The translations under genes and the position numbers were made by a program. From NCBI GenBank assembly GCA_025362585.1, contig JANYFR010000011.1, positions 1 to 44,436 on the forward strand: 44,436 nt of DNA. Reading direction: 5' to 3'. Origin of the DNA: Acidimicrobiales bacterium. GTDB lineage: Bacteria; Actinomycetota; Acidimicrobiia; Acidimicrobiales; RAAP-2. Shown piece by piece: positions 17,295-25,457 of this stretch. Positions within the stretch are counted from its first letter, which is position 1. Every line of letters starts with the position of its first letter. The notes under the pieces are model-generated. The model was given only the letters and a program-made list of their open reading frames with translations. It made no database searches and was not told the DNA's origin.

Positions 17295-18247
17295 ATGTGG
17301 TTCGCGGGAATCTGGCCGAGGCGTCCCGCCTGGTAGTCGTCGAATGCCTGCTGGAGCTCCACTTTGGTGTTCATGACGAACGGTCCGTAGGCGGCGACGG
17401 GCTCGCGGATCGGCGCGCCCCCGAGGATGAGTACCTCGAGGGCGTGGGTTCTCGAGTCCTGGCGCTCATTGGCCGATAGCACGATGAAGTCACCGTCGAC
17501 GTGTACGGCCATCTGGCCCTCACCGATCGGTTGACGGTCCAGTCCGACCGTACCCTGGCCCGCCAGCACGTAGGTCAGGGCGTTGTACTCCGGTTTCCAC
17601 GGGAGTGACAGCGTGCCACCGGGCAGTAGTGACGCGTGCACAATGGTGATCGGCGTGTGGGTGACCCCCGGGCCGGCGGCGTCGCCGAGGGCGCCGGCGA
17701 TCACCCGAATGATGGCGTCGCCGTTCTCATTGGTCAGCAGCGAGACGGACGTCGCCTCGATGTCTTGGTAACGGGGAGTGGTCATCTTCAGCTTCGCCGG
17801 AAGATTTACCCACAACTGGATGCCGTGAAAGAGGCCACCCGAGTCGATCAACGCGTCGGGTGGGCGCTCGATGTGCAAGATCCCGGCTCCCGCGGTCATC
17901 CACTGGGTCGCGCCGTTTTGAATCGTGCCGCCACCTCCGATGGAGTCCTGGTGCAGGAACGTACCCTCCATCATGTAGGTCACGGTCTCGAAGCCGCGAT
18001 GCGGATGCCACGGCGTGCCCTTCGGTTCACCCGGGCCGTAGTCAATCTCGCCCATTTGATCAAGGTGGATAAATGGGTCGAGGTCGGCGAGGTCGATGCC
18101 AGCGAAGGCGCGTCGCACTGGGAAGCCCTCGCCCTCGAGGCCGCCCGGCGCGGTGGTGATTGACTTCAGCCGTCGGGGGTGCTCGCTCGTCGCGGGCTTG
18201 ACGACCTGGGGAAGTTCGAGCGGATTCTCTACGGTGATTGCGGGCAT
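17291..18247 (-). CDS. pirin-family bicupin protein
   Basis: Pirins are two-cupin-domain iron proteins; some act as quercetinases, others modulate regulators or metabolic enzymes. The metal-binding signature is complete in the N-terminal cupin: HPHRGFETVTY, then a second His in GTFLHQDS and the Glu of HIERPPD. The C-terminal cupin (LPWKPEYNALTYVLAGQG) lacks the metal ligands, as usual. Length 318 is close to the family norm. Function beyond the fold cannot be assigned. The 112-base gap upstream separates it from the frameshifted thioesterase on the same strand. Confidence 0.9.
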   Translation of the reverse strand: MPAITVENPLELPQVVKPATSEHPRRLKSITTAPGGLEGEGFPVRRAFAGIDLADLDPFIHLDQMGEIDYGPGEPKGTPWHPHRGFETVTYMMEGTFLHQDSIGGGGTIQNGATQWMTAGAGILHIERPPDALIDSGGLFHGIQLWVNLPAKLKMTTPRYQDIEATSVSLLTNENGDAIIRVIAGALGDAAGPGVTHTPITIVHASLLPGGTLSLPWKPEYNALTYVLAGQGTVGLDRQPIGEGQMAVHVDGDFIVLSANERQDSRTHALEVLILGGAPIREPVAAYGPFVMNTKVELQQAFDDYQAGRLGQIPANHI

Positions 18248-18359
18248 GGCACCATAATAATGACGAGTTACCTACTTCGGACCGCGCTGACACCTCGGTT
18301 GATCGCCGCCGTTGCGACGGCGATGGTCGTTGTAAGGGTGCGACGTCGCAACGTCACGC

Positions 18360-19005
18360 TCAAGTGCCCGGTACGGCATTTCGTTGCAGGAAGCTTCTCG
18401 GGTCGATCTCGATAAAGGGGGCCGTGGCGGCGGCGACGATCTTGCTGGAGGCCTCGACCTTCGCCTCAATGAACTGCGTGCGCCGTTCGCTGCGCCAACC
18501 AAGCCCGAGCGGCGATCGACTGGTTGACCGGGGTCGGTTCCAAGTAGAAGATGTCCAGTTGCACGCTGAAGGTCAGAACGTGATGGATGGCGTTCACGAG
18601 TCCCATCGTCTGGTCGAGCAGCGCCGCGACGATCCCGCCGTGGGCCCGACCAGGTGTACCCTCGACGACCGTACCGAGTGTGACATCCATGACTGCCGTG
18701 TCGCCCTCACGCCAGAACGAGCCGTCGCGCCCCATCGGATTCGCGGCGCCCGAGACAATCGAGTCGGCGAAGAGCTGATGCCTCATTGCCTGGTCGCGTT
18801 CGGGAATCGCCGCTTTGAATTTCGCGAATCCCTCACTCGGGATGCTTTGCTGGCGCGGTTCGGCACCGCCGACGAGGTCGAGGAGTTCGCTCAGGTGAAC
18901 GGTTACCTCATCGAGCTGATCGGCACTGAGGTCGCGCGCGACGAAGTCGTGGCCCAGTTCACGCGTCAACGAGGCGGCGCGCATCCGGCGATCCTCGTCG
19001 GACAC
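18360..19005 (-). pseudogene. frameshifted hotdog thioesterase
   Basis: Translation from GTG 19005 gives a PaaI/4HBT-like protein: an N-terminal helical extension, then GTPGRAHGGIVAALLDQTMG (active-site HGG and helix) and QLDIFYLEPTPVNQSIAARAWL. The frame then runs into a stop at 18466. The expected last strands are found in the +1 frame, beginning ERRTQFIEAKVEASSKIVAA and ending RNAVPGT at 18360. The interval is 646 bases, one more than a multiple of three, consistent with a single-base insertion near 18485-18510. The GTG overlaps the aminotransferase stop (TAGTG), so the two genes are coupled. A recent inactivation or a base-calling error are the likely explanations; a shortened but active product is possible. 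Confidence 0.8.
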
Positions 19006-20348
19006 TACGCACCGGTGTAGTAGCGATCTGCCACCCGAAGGGCGCGCTCGAGACGGGCGAGCCCTTCGCGGGCCTCCTCTTCGGTGATGTTGCACGGCGG
19101 CACGACGTGGACGCGATTGAAGTTCGAGAAGATGAGGAGTCCCTCGGTCTTGCACGCCGCCACGATCTCGCCCATCGCCGGAGAGCTGCCGCCGTAGGGG
19201 GCCAAGGGCTCCTTGGTTGCGCGGTTCGTCACGAGGTCGAGGGCGAAAAAGACGCCGAGACCGCGGACCTCGCCGATGATCCGCTGGGTCGCGGCGATGC
19301 GCTCGAGTTCGGGGCGCAGGACCTCGTCGCCGATGCGCCGGGCATTGTCGATCATGCCGTGGCGCTCCATGGCTTCGATCGTCGCGACGGCCGCGGCGCA
19401 GGCCAGGGGGTGTCCCGAGTAGGTGAGCCCACCCGGGTAGACGCGGTCATTGAACGTCGCGCTGATCGCCTCGTTGATGATGACGCCGCCGAGGGGCACG
19501 TAGCCCGAGTTGATGCCCTTGGCGAAGACGACGAGGTCGGGCCTGACGTCGTGCTGTTGGAAAGCGAACCACGAACCGGTCCGACCGAATCCGCACATCA
19601 CTTCGTCGGCGATGTACACGATGCCGTAGCGATCGCAGATGTCGCGAACACCCTTCAGGTAGCCCCTCGGCGGGACCATGATGCCGGCCGTGCCGGGCAC
19701 CGATTCGAGGATGATCGCGGCGATGGCGGTGGGACCCTCAAAACGAATGGTGTTCTCCAGGCTCTCGAGCGCGCGTTGGCACTCCTGCTCTTCGGTGGTG
19801 GCGTGGAAGGTGCTGCGATAGAGGAAGGGACCGAAAAAATGGACCACGCCCGCGGTGCCACTGTCGTTCGGCCAGCGTCGGGGGTCGCCAGTCAGGTTGA
19901 TCGAAGTGGCCGTCGCCCCGTGGTAGCTGCGGTACGCGGCGAGGACCTTCGGTCGCCCGGTGTGCAATCGCGCCATGCGCACGGCGTGCTCAACGGCCTC
20001 GGTGCCACCGTTAGTGAAAAAGACCTTGGCGGCGCCCTCGAATGAGTGGTCGAGGATCATCTCGGCCGCTCGGTAGCGCGCGACGTAGCCGTGTTGAGGG
20101 GCAATGGTGCAGAGCAAACCGGCCTGGTCTTGAATGGCGCGAACGACGTCGGGATGCTGATGACCGATATTGACGTTGACGAGCTGGGACGAGAAGTCGA
20201 GGTAGGTCCTGTCGTCCTCGTCGGTGACGTAGACCCCGTGGGCCTCCTTCACCATCATGGGGTTGATAGACGCCTGGGCCGACCACGAATGGAAGACTGA
20301 CGCCTTCTCGCGTTCGACGCTCGTCAGTGCGGTACGGTCATTTGCCAT
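19005..20348 (-). CDS. class III (omega) aminotransferase, PLP-dependent
   Basis: The 447-residue cytoplasmic enzyme moves an amino group from an omega-amino substrate to a 2-oxoacid. PLP-binding features are FFTNGGTEAVEHAVRMAR (phosphate cup), SYHGATATS, IADEV with Asp248 and the Schiff-base Lys277 in VVFAKGINSGYVPLGG. The overall pattern (FSSQLVNVNIGHQHPDVVRAI) resembles taurine-, beta-alanine- or putrescine-pyruvate aminotransferases. It could process a diamine from agmatine, but it lies 14 kb from the ureohydrolase, so this is only a thought. Its stop overlaps the start of the frameshifted thioesterase. DUF885 lies 69 bases upstream on the same strand. Confidence 0.9.
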   Translation of the reverse strand: MANDRTALTSVEREKASVFHSWSAQASINPMMVKEAHGVYVTDEDDRTYLDFSSQLVNVNIGHQHPDVVRAIQDQAGLLCTIAPQHGYVARYRAAEMILDHSFEGAAKVFFTNGGTEAVEHAVRMARLHTGRPKVLAAYRSYHGATATSINLTGDPRRWPNDSGTAGVVHFFGPFLYRSTFHATTEEQECQRALESLENTIRFEGPTAIAAIILESVPGTAGIMVPPRGYLKGVRDICDRYGIVYIADEVMCGFGRTGSWFAFQQHDVRPDLVVFAKGINSGYVPLGGVIINEAISATFNDRVYPGGLTYSGHPLACAAAVATIEAMERHGMIDNARRIGDEVLRPELERIAATQRIIGEVRGLGVFFALDLVTNRATKEPLAPYGGSSPAMGEIVAACKTEGLLIFSNFNRVHVVPPCNITEEEAREGLARLERALRVADRYYTGA

Positions 20349-20417
20349 GGTGAGATCCTCTGCTGGTCCTAAGAGACGCTAACGCACCATTGGCAGTGCA
20401 AGGGCGGACGGCGCGAC

Positions 20418-22127
20418 CTACGCCGTTCCGGTCCACGACGCCATCTCGGTCGAGAACGTGTCCAGTCCGAGTGGACCCATCGCGAGAGCGTGAGCGTGGA
20501 ACGCCTTCAGGCTGAATGAATCGCCCAGGCGCTCCTCGGCCTCGCGGCGGGCGTTCAGCCACGCCCGCTCGCCGACCTTGTACGAGATGGCCTGAGCGGG
20601 CATTCCGAGGTAGCGATCGACCTCGGAGATCGACATCGGGTGATCCTGGATGGCCCAGTCCTCCAACAGCGCGACCGCCATCTCGGGAGTCCAGCGCCGG
20701 TTCGAACAGTCGCCGAGCGTGCCGAGGACCCCGATGTCCCCGGGCGCGTCGAGTTCTAAGTGCAGGCCAATGTCGACAACGACGCGCGCGGCGCGAAGCG
20801 CCTGGTTCGCGAGGTAGCCGAGTTCGTCGCCGGGGTCCGCGAAGTAGCCCAGCTCGTCCATCAGCCGCTCGGCGTAGAGGGCCCAGCCCTCGGCGTAGCC
20901 ACTGGTGTTGCCCGCGAGACGGTGGAACCGGCTCTGGCGCCGCGAGGCGAGCATCGCCGTCGCGATCTGCAGGTGGTGACCCGGCACCGACTCGTGGTAC
21001 CACGTCGAGGCGAATCGCCACCACGAGAAACTGGTCGCGCCCATCGTCGGGAACCACGTCGTGCCGGGCCTCGAAAGGTCCTCGCTCGGCCCGATGTAGT
21101 ACGGCGCCGCGGCCGACCCTTCGGGGGCGAGCCGAGCGTCGCAGACCCGGATCCGCTCGTCGATGTCGAAGTGGACACCGTCGAGCTCGTTGATTGTCGT
21201 CGCGGTGAATGCCCTTAAGCGCGCCAGCAACTCTTCGGTGCCCGCGACGGCCCGACCGGAATCGTTATCGAGGAAATCGGCCACGGCGACGAGGCTCGTC
21301 GCCCCGGGCAGAATCCGGTGCGCGAGCTCCCACATTCGAGAGTGAATGCGACGCAGGTCCCCGTAGCCCCATTCGTACAGCTCGTGCAGGTCGAGTGTCG
21401 CGCCCGAGAAGTAGGCCGACCATCGGTGGTAGCGCTCCTCGCCGCACGCCTCGTGCGTGGTGGCGATTGGCGCAAGATCGCTCAGCAGCCACGCGGCGAG
21501 TTCGCGGCAGGCCGCCTCGGCGTCGTGGGCGGCCCCGGTCAGACCCGAGGCGACCGCGTCAACGGACGCCGCGGCCGCGACACGTTCGCCAAGCGCGACG
21601 TACTCCCCACCGGCGTAGCGGGCTGCCTGTTCCGCCACTCCAATGACGTGGCGCACGGCGGGCAACTGGTTGGTCCGGACGGCGTCACCTAGGGCGCTGC
21701 GCCAGCTCTCCAGAGAGGGCCGAACCTGCGTCAGACGGGCTCGCACGACGTCGGCGTCCTTCGACGAGTGAACGGCCATGAGCTCGAAAACCTGACGGAT
21801 GGACGAGACCGGGGAACTGATCACCGAGAACGTACGGGTGATTTCGCCGTGGCGCACGAGGTCGAGCATGGTCTCGAGACGTTCGCCGATGACGGCCGTG
21901 GCGATGCGGTCAACGTCGCTGGTGACCGCGAGCGCCGCGAGCTCTTCCAGGTTCGCGACAGCCTGGGTTTCGTCGCGACGTTGCTGCTCGGTCGAAAAGT
22001 CCGGCAGGAGGTGGTCGTACCCGACGATGCCCGCGTCGGTCGCGAAGAGGGGATCGCTCTCAGCCATCTGTTCGACGATCCTCTCGGCCAAAGCGAATAT
22101 GGGTGTGGTGGAGTTGGGTGTAGTCAT
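20418..22127 (-). CDS. DUF885-family putative metallopeptidase
   Basis: DUF885 proteins resemble M2/M3-type helical metallopeptidases. The key element is WYHESVPGHHLQIA, a variant of the HE(x)PGHH zinc motif, followed downstream by YAEGWALYAERLMDELGY where the third ligand Glu is expected. With the ATG at 22127 the length is 569, in the family range. The open frame continues to 22298, but that extension is Arg/Pro-rich and unlike the family. No signal peptide is visible, suggesting an intracellular peptidase. No recognisable partner is adjacent; it is the first gene of a run reading into the aminotransferase. Confidence 0.85.
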   Translation of the reverse strand: MTTPNSTTPIFALAERIVEQMAESDPLFATDAGIVGYDHLLPDFSTEQQRRDETQAVANLEELAALAVTSDVDRIATAVIGERLETMLDLVRHGEITRTFSVISSPVSSIRQVFELMAVHSSKDADVVRARLTQVRPSLESWRSALGDAVRTNQLPAVRHVIGVAEQAARYAGGEYVALGERVAAAASVDAVASGLTGAAHDAEAACRELAAWLLSDLAPIATTHEACGEERYHRWSAYFSGATLDLHELYEWGYGDLRRIHSRMWELAHRILPGATSLVAVADFLDNDSGRAVAGTEELLARLRAFTATTINELDGVHFDIDERIRVCDARLAPEGSAAAPYYIGPSEDLSRPGTTWFPTMGATSFSWWRFASTWYHESVPGHHLQIATAMLASRRQSRFHRLAGNTSGYAEGWALYAERLMDELGYFADPGDELGYLANQALRAARVVVDIGLHLELDAPGDIGVLGTLGDCSNRRWTPEMAVALLEDWAIQDHPMSISEVDRYLGMPAQAISYKVGERAWLNARREAEERLGDSFSLKAFHAHALAMGPLGLDTFSTEMASWTGTA

Positions 22128-22759
22128 GGCGGCCCGCTTCTCGAGGTTCGAAACGCTCCCGATGCTACACACGACCCGTCGCTGTTCGACTGGGTAGTGT
22201 CGCCTCAGAGGAGAAGGACCGTGTCGTGTCGAGTCGCACCTCTGGTCGAGTAGAACTCTGCCACCGGGTGGGCGAGTTCTGGATCCGAGTCGTCGCAACT
22301 CCAGTCGTGGCGCCTACTTCGGTGTGCGAGTCATAGTGACGGGAATGCCCCGACCCTGGGGTCGACTTGTCGTATCAGCACGGGCTTGGGTCCCACGAGC
22401 GCGGCATCGGGCATCACCGTGAGGGAGATTTCCCTTTTCGCCACGCAAACTGAAGCACCTTTGTTCACGTGCGTGGAGCATCGCTCAAGGCCTCACCCCG
22501 CTCACTTCCGATGAGCTCAAATGGTCTGGCCCTCTTTGTCCAAATCCCTCCGTGGTGTGGTGAGCGTTTCGGACAAATGGGAACTCCAGTGAAACAAGGG
22601 GCTTTCGAGAGCCATTCGAGTGTCAGATTCGAACCGTCGCCGACCCTTTCGAACTCGCTCACCGGCAAACGCGCTCGTCATCACCGGCCGTGAGAAGCAG
22701 CGAGGGGCTCGTGGTGCTGACGCGCTGACGGCCGGCGAGAAAGGAATTACCATTCGACG
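22128..22759. other. 632-base gene-free region
   Basis: This stretch between the divergent DUF885 and thioesterase genes looks less GC-rich than its surroundings. Short open frames occur on both strands (for example 22465-22693), but none has a convincing ribosome-binding site, family resemblance or domain-like composition. No RNA gene or transposon end was recognised. It probably contains degraded sequence plus two promoters. Confidence 0.5.
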
Positions 22760-23551
22760 ATGACATTGGGCGACCTTGATAACGCACTCAGGTTGCACCA
22801 CTCAGCGCCAAGGCTTTGGACCGCGCACGCTGACCAGAAGTACGAGTCCGCGAACGGGATGTTCGGTGGTTGGACCACCGCAGTAGCGCTCCGAGCGATT
22901 TGTGACGATGCTGATGGTGACGCCACGCCCTCTGCGATCACGATCAACTTCGTCAACAAGATTGAGCCGGGAAGTGACGTGGTGATCCAGACGCGACGGG
23001 TCGGCGAGGGTCGCTCCGTGAGCTACTGGCAATCAGAACTCACGGTTGACAATCTCCCTATGGCGGTAGCGTCCGTCGTGCTCACCAAGCGACGAGAAAC
23101 CGATGGGCATATTGAGATCACGATGCCCGAAGGTCCGGAACCCTCCACCCTCGAGTTGCTGCAACTGGCTCCGGGGCCTTGCGGTCAGCAAATGAGTGAC
23201 CGCCCGATCGTCGGATATCCACTGCACAACCAGGACAGCACGTACTCGGCCGGATGGGTACGTGAGATGAGTGGGCGAACTATCGATCATCTGCAACTTG
23301 CGTTCCTTGCCGATCATCGAGCTCCTAGGTCGTTCTTTTGGAGCCACGGTCCTCGGCCCAGTGCGACGCTCTCACTTTCGGTCTACTTCCACGCGACCGA
23401 AGACGAGTTGGCCTCGGTCGGGGACGACGAGGTCCTCAGTGAGGCGTTCGGTACTCGAGGCGTGCAGTCGACCTCTGAGGAGCATCTGCGCCTATGGAGC
23501 CGCCACGGTGCACTGTTGGCGACGTCCGTGCAGATAGGTTGGTACCGATGA
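22760..23551 (+). CDS. TesB-like double-hotdog acyl-CoA thioesterase
   Basis: The 263-residue protein has the double-hotdog layout of the 4HBT_3/TesB-like group. The first half contains NGMFGGWTTAVALRAI, SAITINFVNKIEPGSDVVIQTRRVGEGRSVSYWQSEL and MAVASVVLTKRR. The second half carries PSATLSLSVYFHATEDEL and ends LRLWSRHGALLATSVQIGWYR. These are the strand and helix signatures seen in actinobacterial acyl-CoA thioesterases. It hydrolyses acyl-CoA to free acid and CoA; chain length is unknown. It is a likely distant paralogue of 23962-24801, with matching WSR(H/S)G(A/T)LLATS ends. A 13-base direct repeat flanks the gene (22761 and 23611). Confidence 0.8.
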   Translation: MTLGDLDNALRLHHSAPRLWTAHADQKYESANGMFGGWTTAVALRAICDDADGDATPSAITINFVNKIEPGSDVVIQTRRVGEGRSVSYWQSELTVDNLPMAVASVVLTKRRETDGHIEITMPEGPEPSTLELLQLAPGPCGQQMSDRPIVGYPLHNQDSTYSAGWVREMSGRTIDHLQLAFLADHRAPRSFFWSHGPRPSATLSLSVYFHATEDELASVGDDEVLSEAFGTRGVQSTSEEHLRLWSRHGALLATSVQIGWYR

Positions 23552-23848
23552 CGTCATCGTTTGCGTCGACGATCTGTCAATTCGGGTGAACGGGGCGACG
23601 CCCACCATCGTGACATTGGGCGAGGTCTGAGTCCGCCTTCGATGCGATCCTGTCGTGTTGAAGGGTGACGTGTACTTGCCCATTCGGCGCATAGATGTTC
23701 CTGCACCTCATTATTGGCCTACTGAGGTTCCCAGTGCACTGAACGTCCTACTGCAGCAAGAATCGCACCACGTCACCAGGTGAGTGTGCACTGGCAGTTG
23801 TCCGAGCGTTTGTCCGAACGGCTGGGCAGCATTCATCCAAATGCCTCG
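23552..23848. other. intergenic region with short direct repeats
   Basis: No gene was seen. The motif TGACATTGGGCGA at 23611-23623 repeats the 13 bases at 22761-22773, at the start of the preceding thioesterase gene. A second pair, TTGTCCGAGCG and TTGTCCGAACG, lies at 23798-23808 and 23810-23820. They could be scars of past rearrangement next to the tRNA, or chance. Confidence 0.45.
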
Positions 23849-23925
23849 TGGTGGGGCTAGTAAGAATCGAACTTACGACCTCGTCATTATCAGTGACGCG
23901 CTCTAACCGACTGAGCTATAGCCCC
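23849..23925 (-). tRNA. tRNA-Ile (GAT)
   Basis: The 77-base minus-strand gene has acceptor GGGGCTA/TAGCCCC, D-arm GCTCAGTCGGTTAGAGC, anticodon loop CTGATAA with GAT, T-arm GTTCGATTC, discriminator A and encoded CCA. No rRNA gene is near it. Confidence 0.97.
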
Positions 23926-23961
23926 GCAGGGGTACCAATCTACTCCAGCGCCACGACGACC

Positions 23962-24801
23962 CTAGAGGGCCGCGACGTCCCAGAGTTTCGCGGCGATTGA
24001 TTGGCTGGCGGTGGCGAGCAATGTTCCCGATCGACTCCACATGAACGCAGTTCCCTGGGCGAAGCCGCCAGCGAGGGCGTGCATGTGGATCTCGCACAGT
24101 ACCCACTCCGTCGGTTCGAGCGTCGCGATGCGGATTGTGTTATCGAGACTGCGACCCATGGTGTTGTGACCGAGGGGCTGGGTGAGACCACCCGCGACGT
24201 AATCGCCGAAGATAGCGAGCGTCGCGGCCGACGGGTCGAAGTGTCCCGGTACCCGCGACCAGAGGGCCGAGACGGGGGAGCCCGGTGTCCCGTCGATCTG
24301 ATCGAACGATCGCCCGATCGCGATTCTCGATTCGAGGTGGTTGAAGATCGACGCGGCGAATCGCTTGGGCATCACGCGCGCGGGACAGTCCTCGGGGGCG
24401 GGCACGTCGGGCATGGTGATCCACGGATCGGGCGCGTTCAGTTCGCCGGTGCCGAGCGCCGCGTTGACGGTGAGGATCTCTCGCCCTTCGGCGTAGGTCG
24501 TCGCACGGGCTTGGGTGACGCGACCACCGACGACGGCAAGGTCGGTGGTCACCGTCACGGACGCGCCGAGTGGCGCGTACGAGAGGTACTGGGCCGTGGC
24601 CCAGATCGTCGGGCGTCCACTGGCCTCTTCCAGCGCGACCAGTCCCGACGCGAGACCGCATCCCCCGAAGAGGAACTTGCCGGGGGTCATGAGCCGCTCG
24701 GTCACCTCGAATCCCCAGGTGTCATCACCGAGTCGCGACATATCGAGAAAGGATCGTGCGTCCACGATCGCCGACACTACCGGACCGTCGCGCGCACTCA
24801 C
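23962..24801 (-). CDS. TesB-like double-hotdog acyl-CoA thioesterase
   Basis: This 279-residue protein belongs to the TesB-like double-hotdog group. The first domain has LMTPGKFLFGGCGLASGLVALE and WATAQYLSYAPLGASVTV. The second contains LAIFGDYVAGGLTQPLG, RSLDNTIRIA, WVLCEIHMHALAGGFAQGTAFMWSRSGTLLAT and a short tail. DNTIRI and the AGGFAQGTA stretch are well-conserved marks of the thioesterase II C-terminal half. Acyl-CoA hydrolysis is the expected activity. It diverges from the membrane-protein gene at 24840 by only 38 bases. Confidence 0.82.
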   Translation of the reverse strand: MSARDGPVVSAIVDARSFLDMSRLGDDTWGFEVTERLMTPGKFLFGGCGLASGLVALEEASGRPTIWATAQYLSYAPLGASVTVTTDLAVVGGRVTQARATTYAEGREILTVNAALGTGELNAPDPWITMPDVPAPEDCPARVMPKRFAASIFNHLESRIAIGRSFDQIDGTPGSPVSALWSRVPGHFDPSAATLAIFGDYVAGGLTQPLGHNTMGRSLDNTIRIATLEPTEWVLCEIHMHALAGGFAQGTAFMWSRSGTLLATASQSIAAKLWDVAAL

Positions 24802-24839
24802 CAGATCACCTCGGGCGCGTTTGCGGGCAGACTTGAGCG

Positions 24840-25457
24840 ATGATCAATCCGCGCTTCGTCTACCTTGCGGTGGTCCTCTCGATTGTCGGCGCGTGGGGAT
24901 ACGTCCGCGACACCTTGCGGGGCGCCACGTCGCCGAACCGGGTCACCTGGAGCCTCTGGGGTGTCGAGGGGGTCCTGTCGTTCGTGCTCGAGGTCCAACA
25001 GCACATTGGCCTGGCGTCGCTCATGACCCTGATGTTGGGTCTGGTGCCGTGCGTCGTCGTTCTTTCGTCGTTCCGCCATCCCCTCGGCGTCTGGAAGATC
25101 GGGGGTTTCGACGCCGTCTGTGGCGTCATCTCGGTCGCCGGGCTGCTCTTCTGGGCCTCCATCAATCAGCCAACGGTCGCGCTGATCTCCTTCGTCGCCG
25201 CCGATCAGGTGGCCGCCCTACCCACGATTCGCAAGTCCTGGATCGCGCCCACCACGGAGTCGTCGCGCGTCTTTTTCATGGTCTCACTTAACTGCGCCAT
25301 CACGCTCTTCACCCTGAAGACCTTCACGACGGCGGGCGTCCTCTTTCCCGGATGTATTTTGGTGGCGGACCTGATCCTCGGCCTGCTCATCGTGAGCAAC
25401 GCCGGACCGAGATTTCGAGGCGAGTACATGAGCTCTTCCGCATCGCTGACGGCGTGA
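24840..25457 (+). CDS. multi-pass membrane protein, unknown function
   Basis: The 205-residue protein has six or seven hydrophobic segments: VYLAVVLSIVGAWGYV, VTWSLWGVEGVLSFV, ASLMTLMLGLVPCVVVL, AVCGVISVAGLLFWA, ALISFVAADQVAALP, VFFMVSLNCAITLF and LFPGCILVADLILGLLIV. The NRVTWSLW motif early on and two similar halves are reminiscent of small triple-helix-bundle (PQ-loop/SWEET-like) transporters, but I do not recognise the family with confidence. Its last codons overlap the next start (GTGA), so it is translationally coupled to the DUF2252 gene. Confidence 0.7.
   Translation: MINPRFVYLAVVLSIVGAWGYVRDTLRGATSPNRVTWSLWGVEGVLSFVLEVQQHIGLASLMTLMLGLVPCVVVLSSFRHPLGVWKIGGFDAVCGVISVAGLLFWASINQPTVALISFVAADQVAALPTIRKSWIAPTTESSRVFFMVSLNCAITLFTLKTFTTAGVLFPGCILVADLILGLLIVSNAGPRFRGEYMSSSASLTA

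Noticed and set aside
19107-20045. 312-codon open frame opposite the aminotransferase
   Set aside because: It mirrors the codon structure of the real gene and has no domain-like pattern.
22465-22801. Short open frames on both strands in the empty region
   Set aside because: No ribosome-binding site, domain pattern or coupling; they overlap one another on opposite strands.
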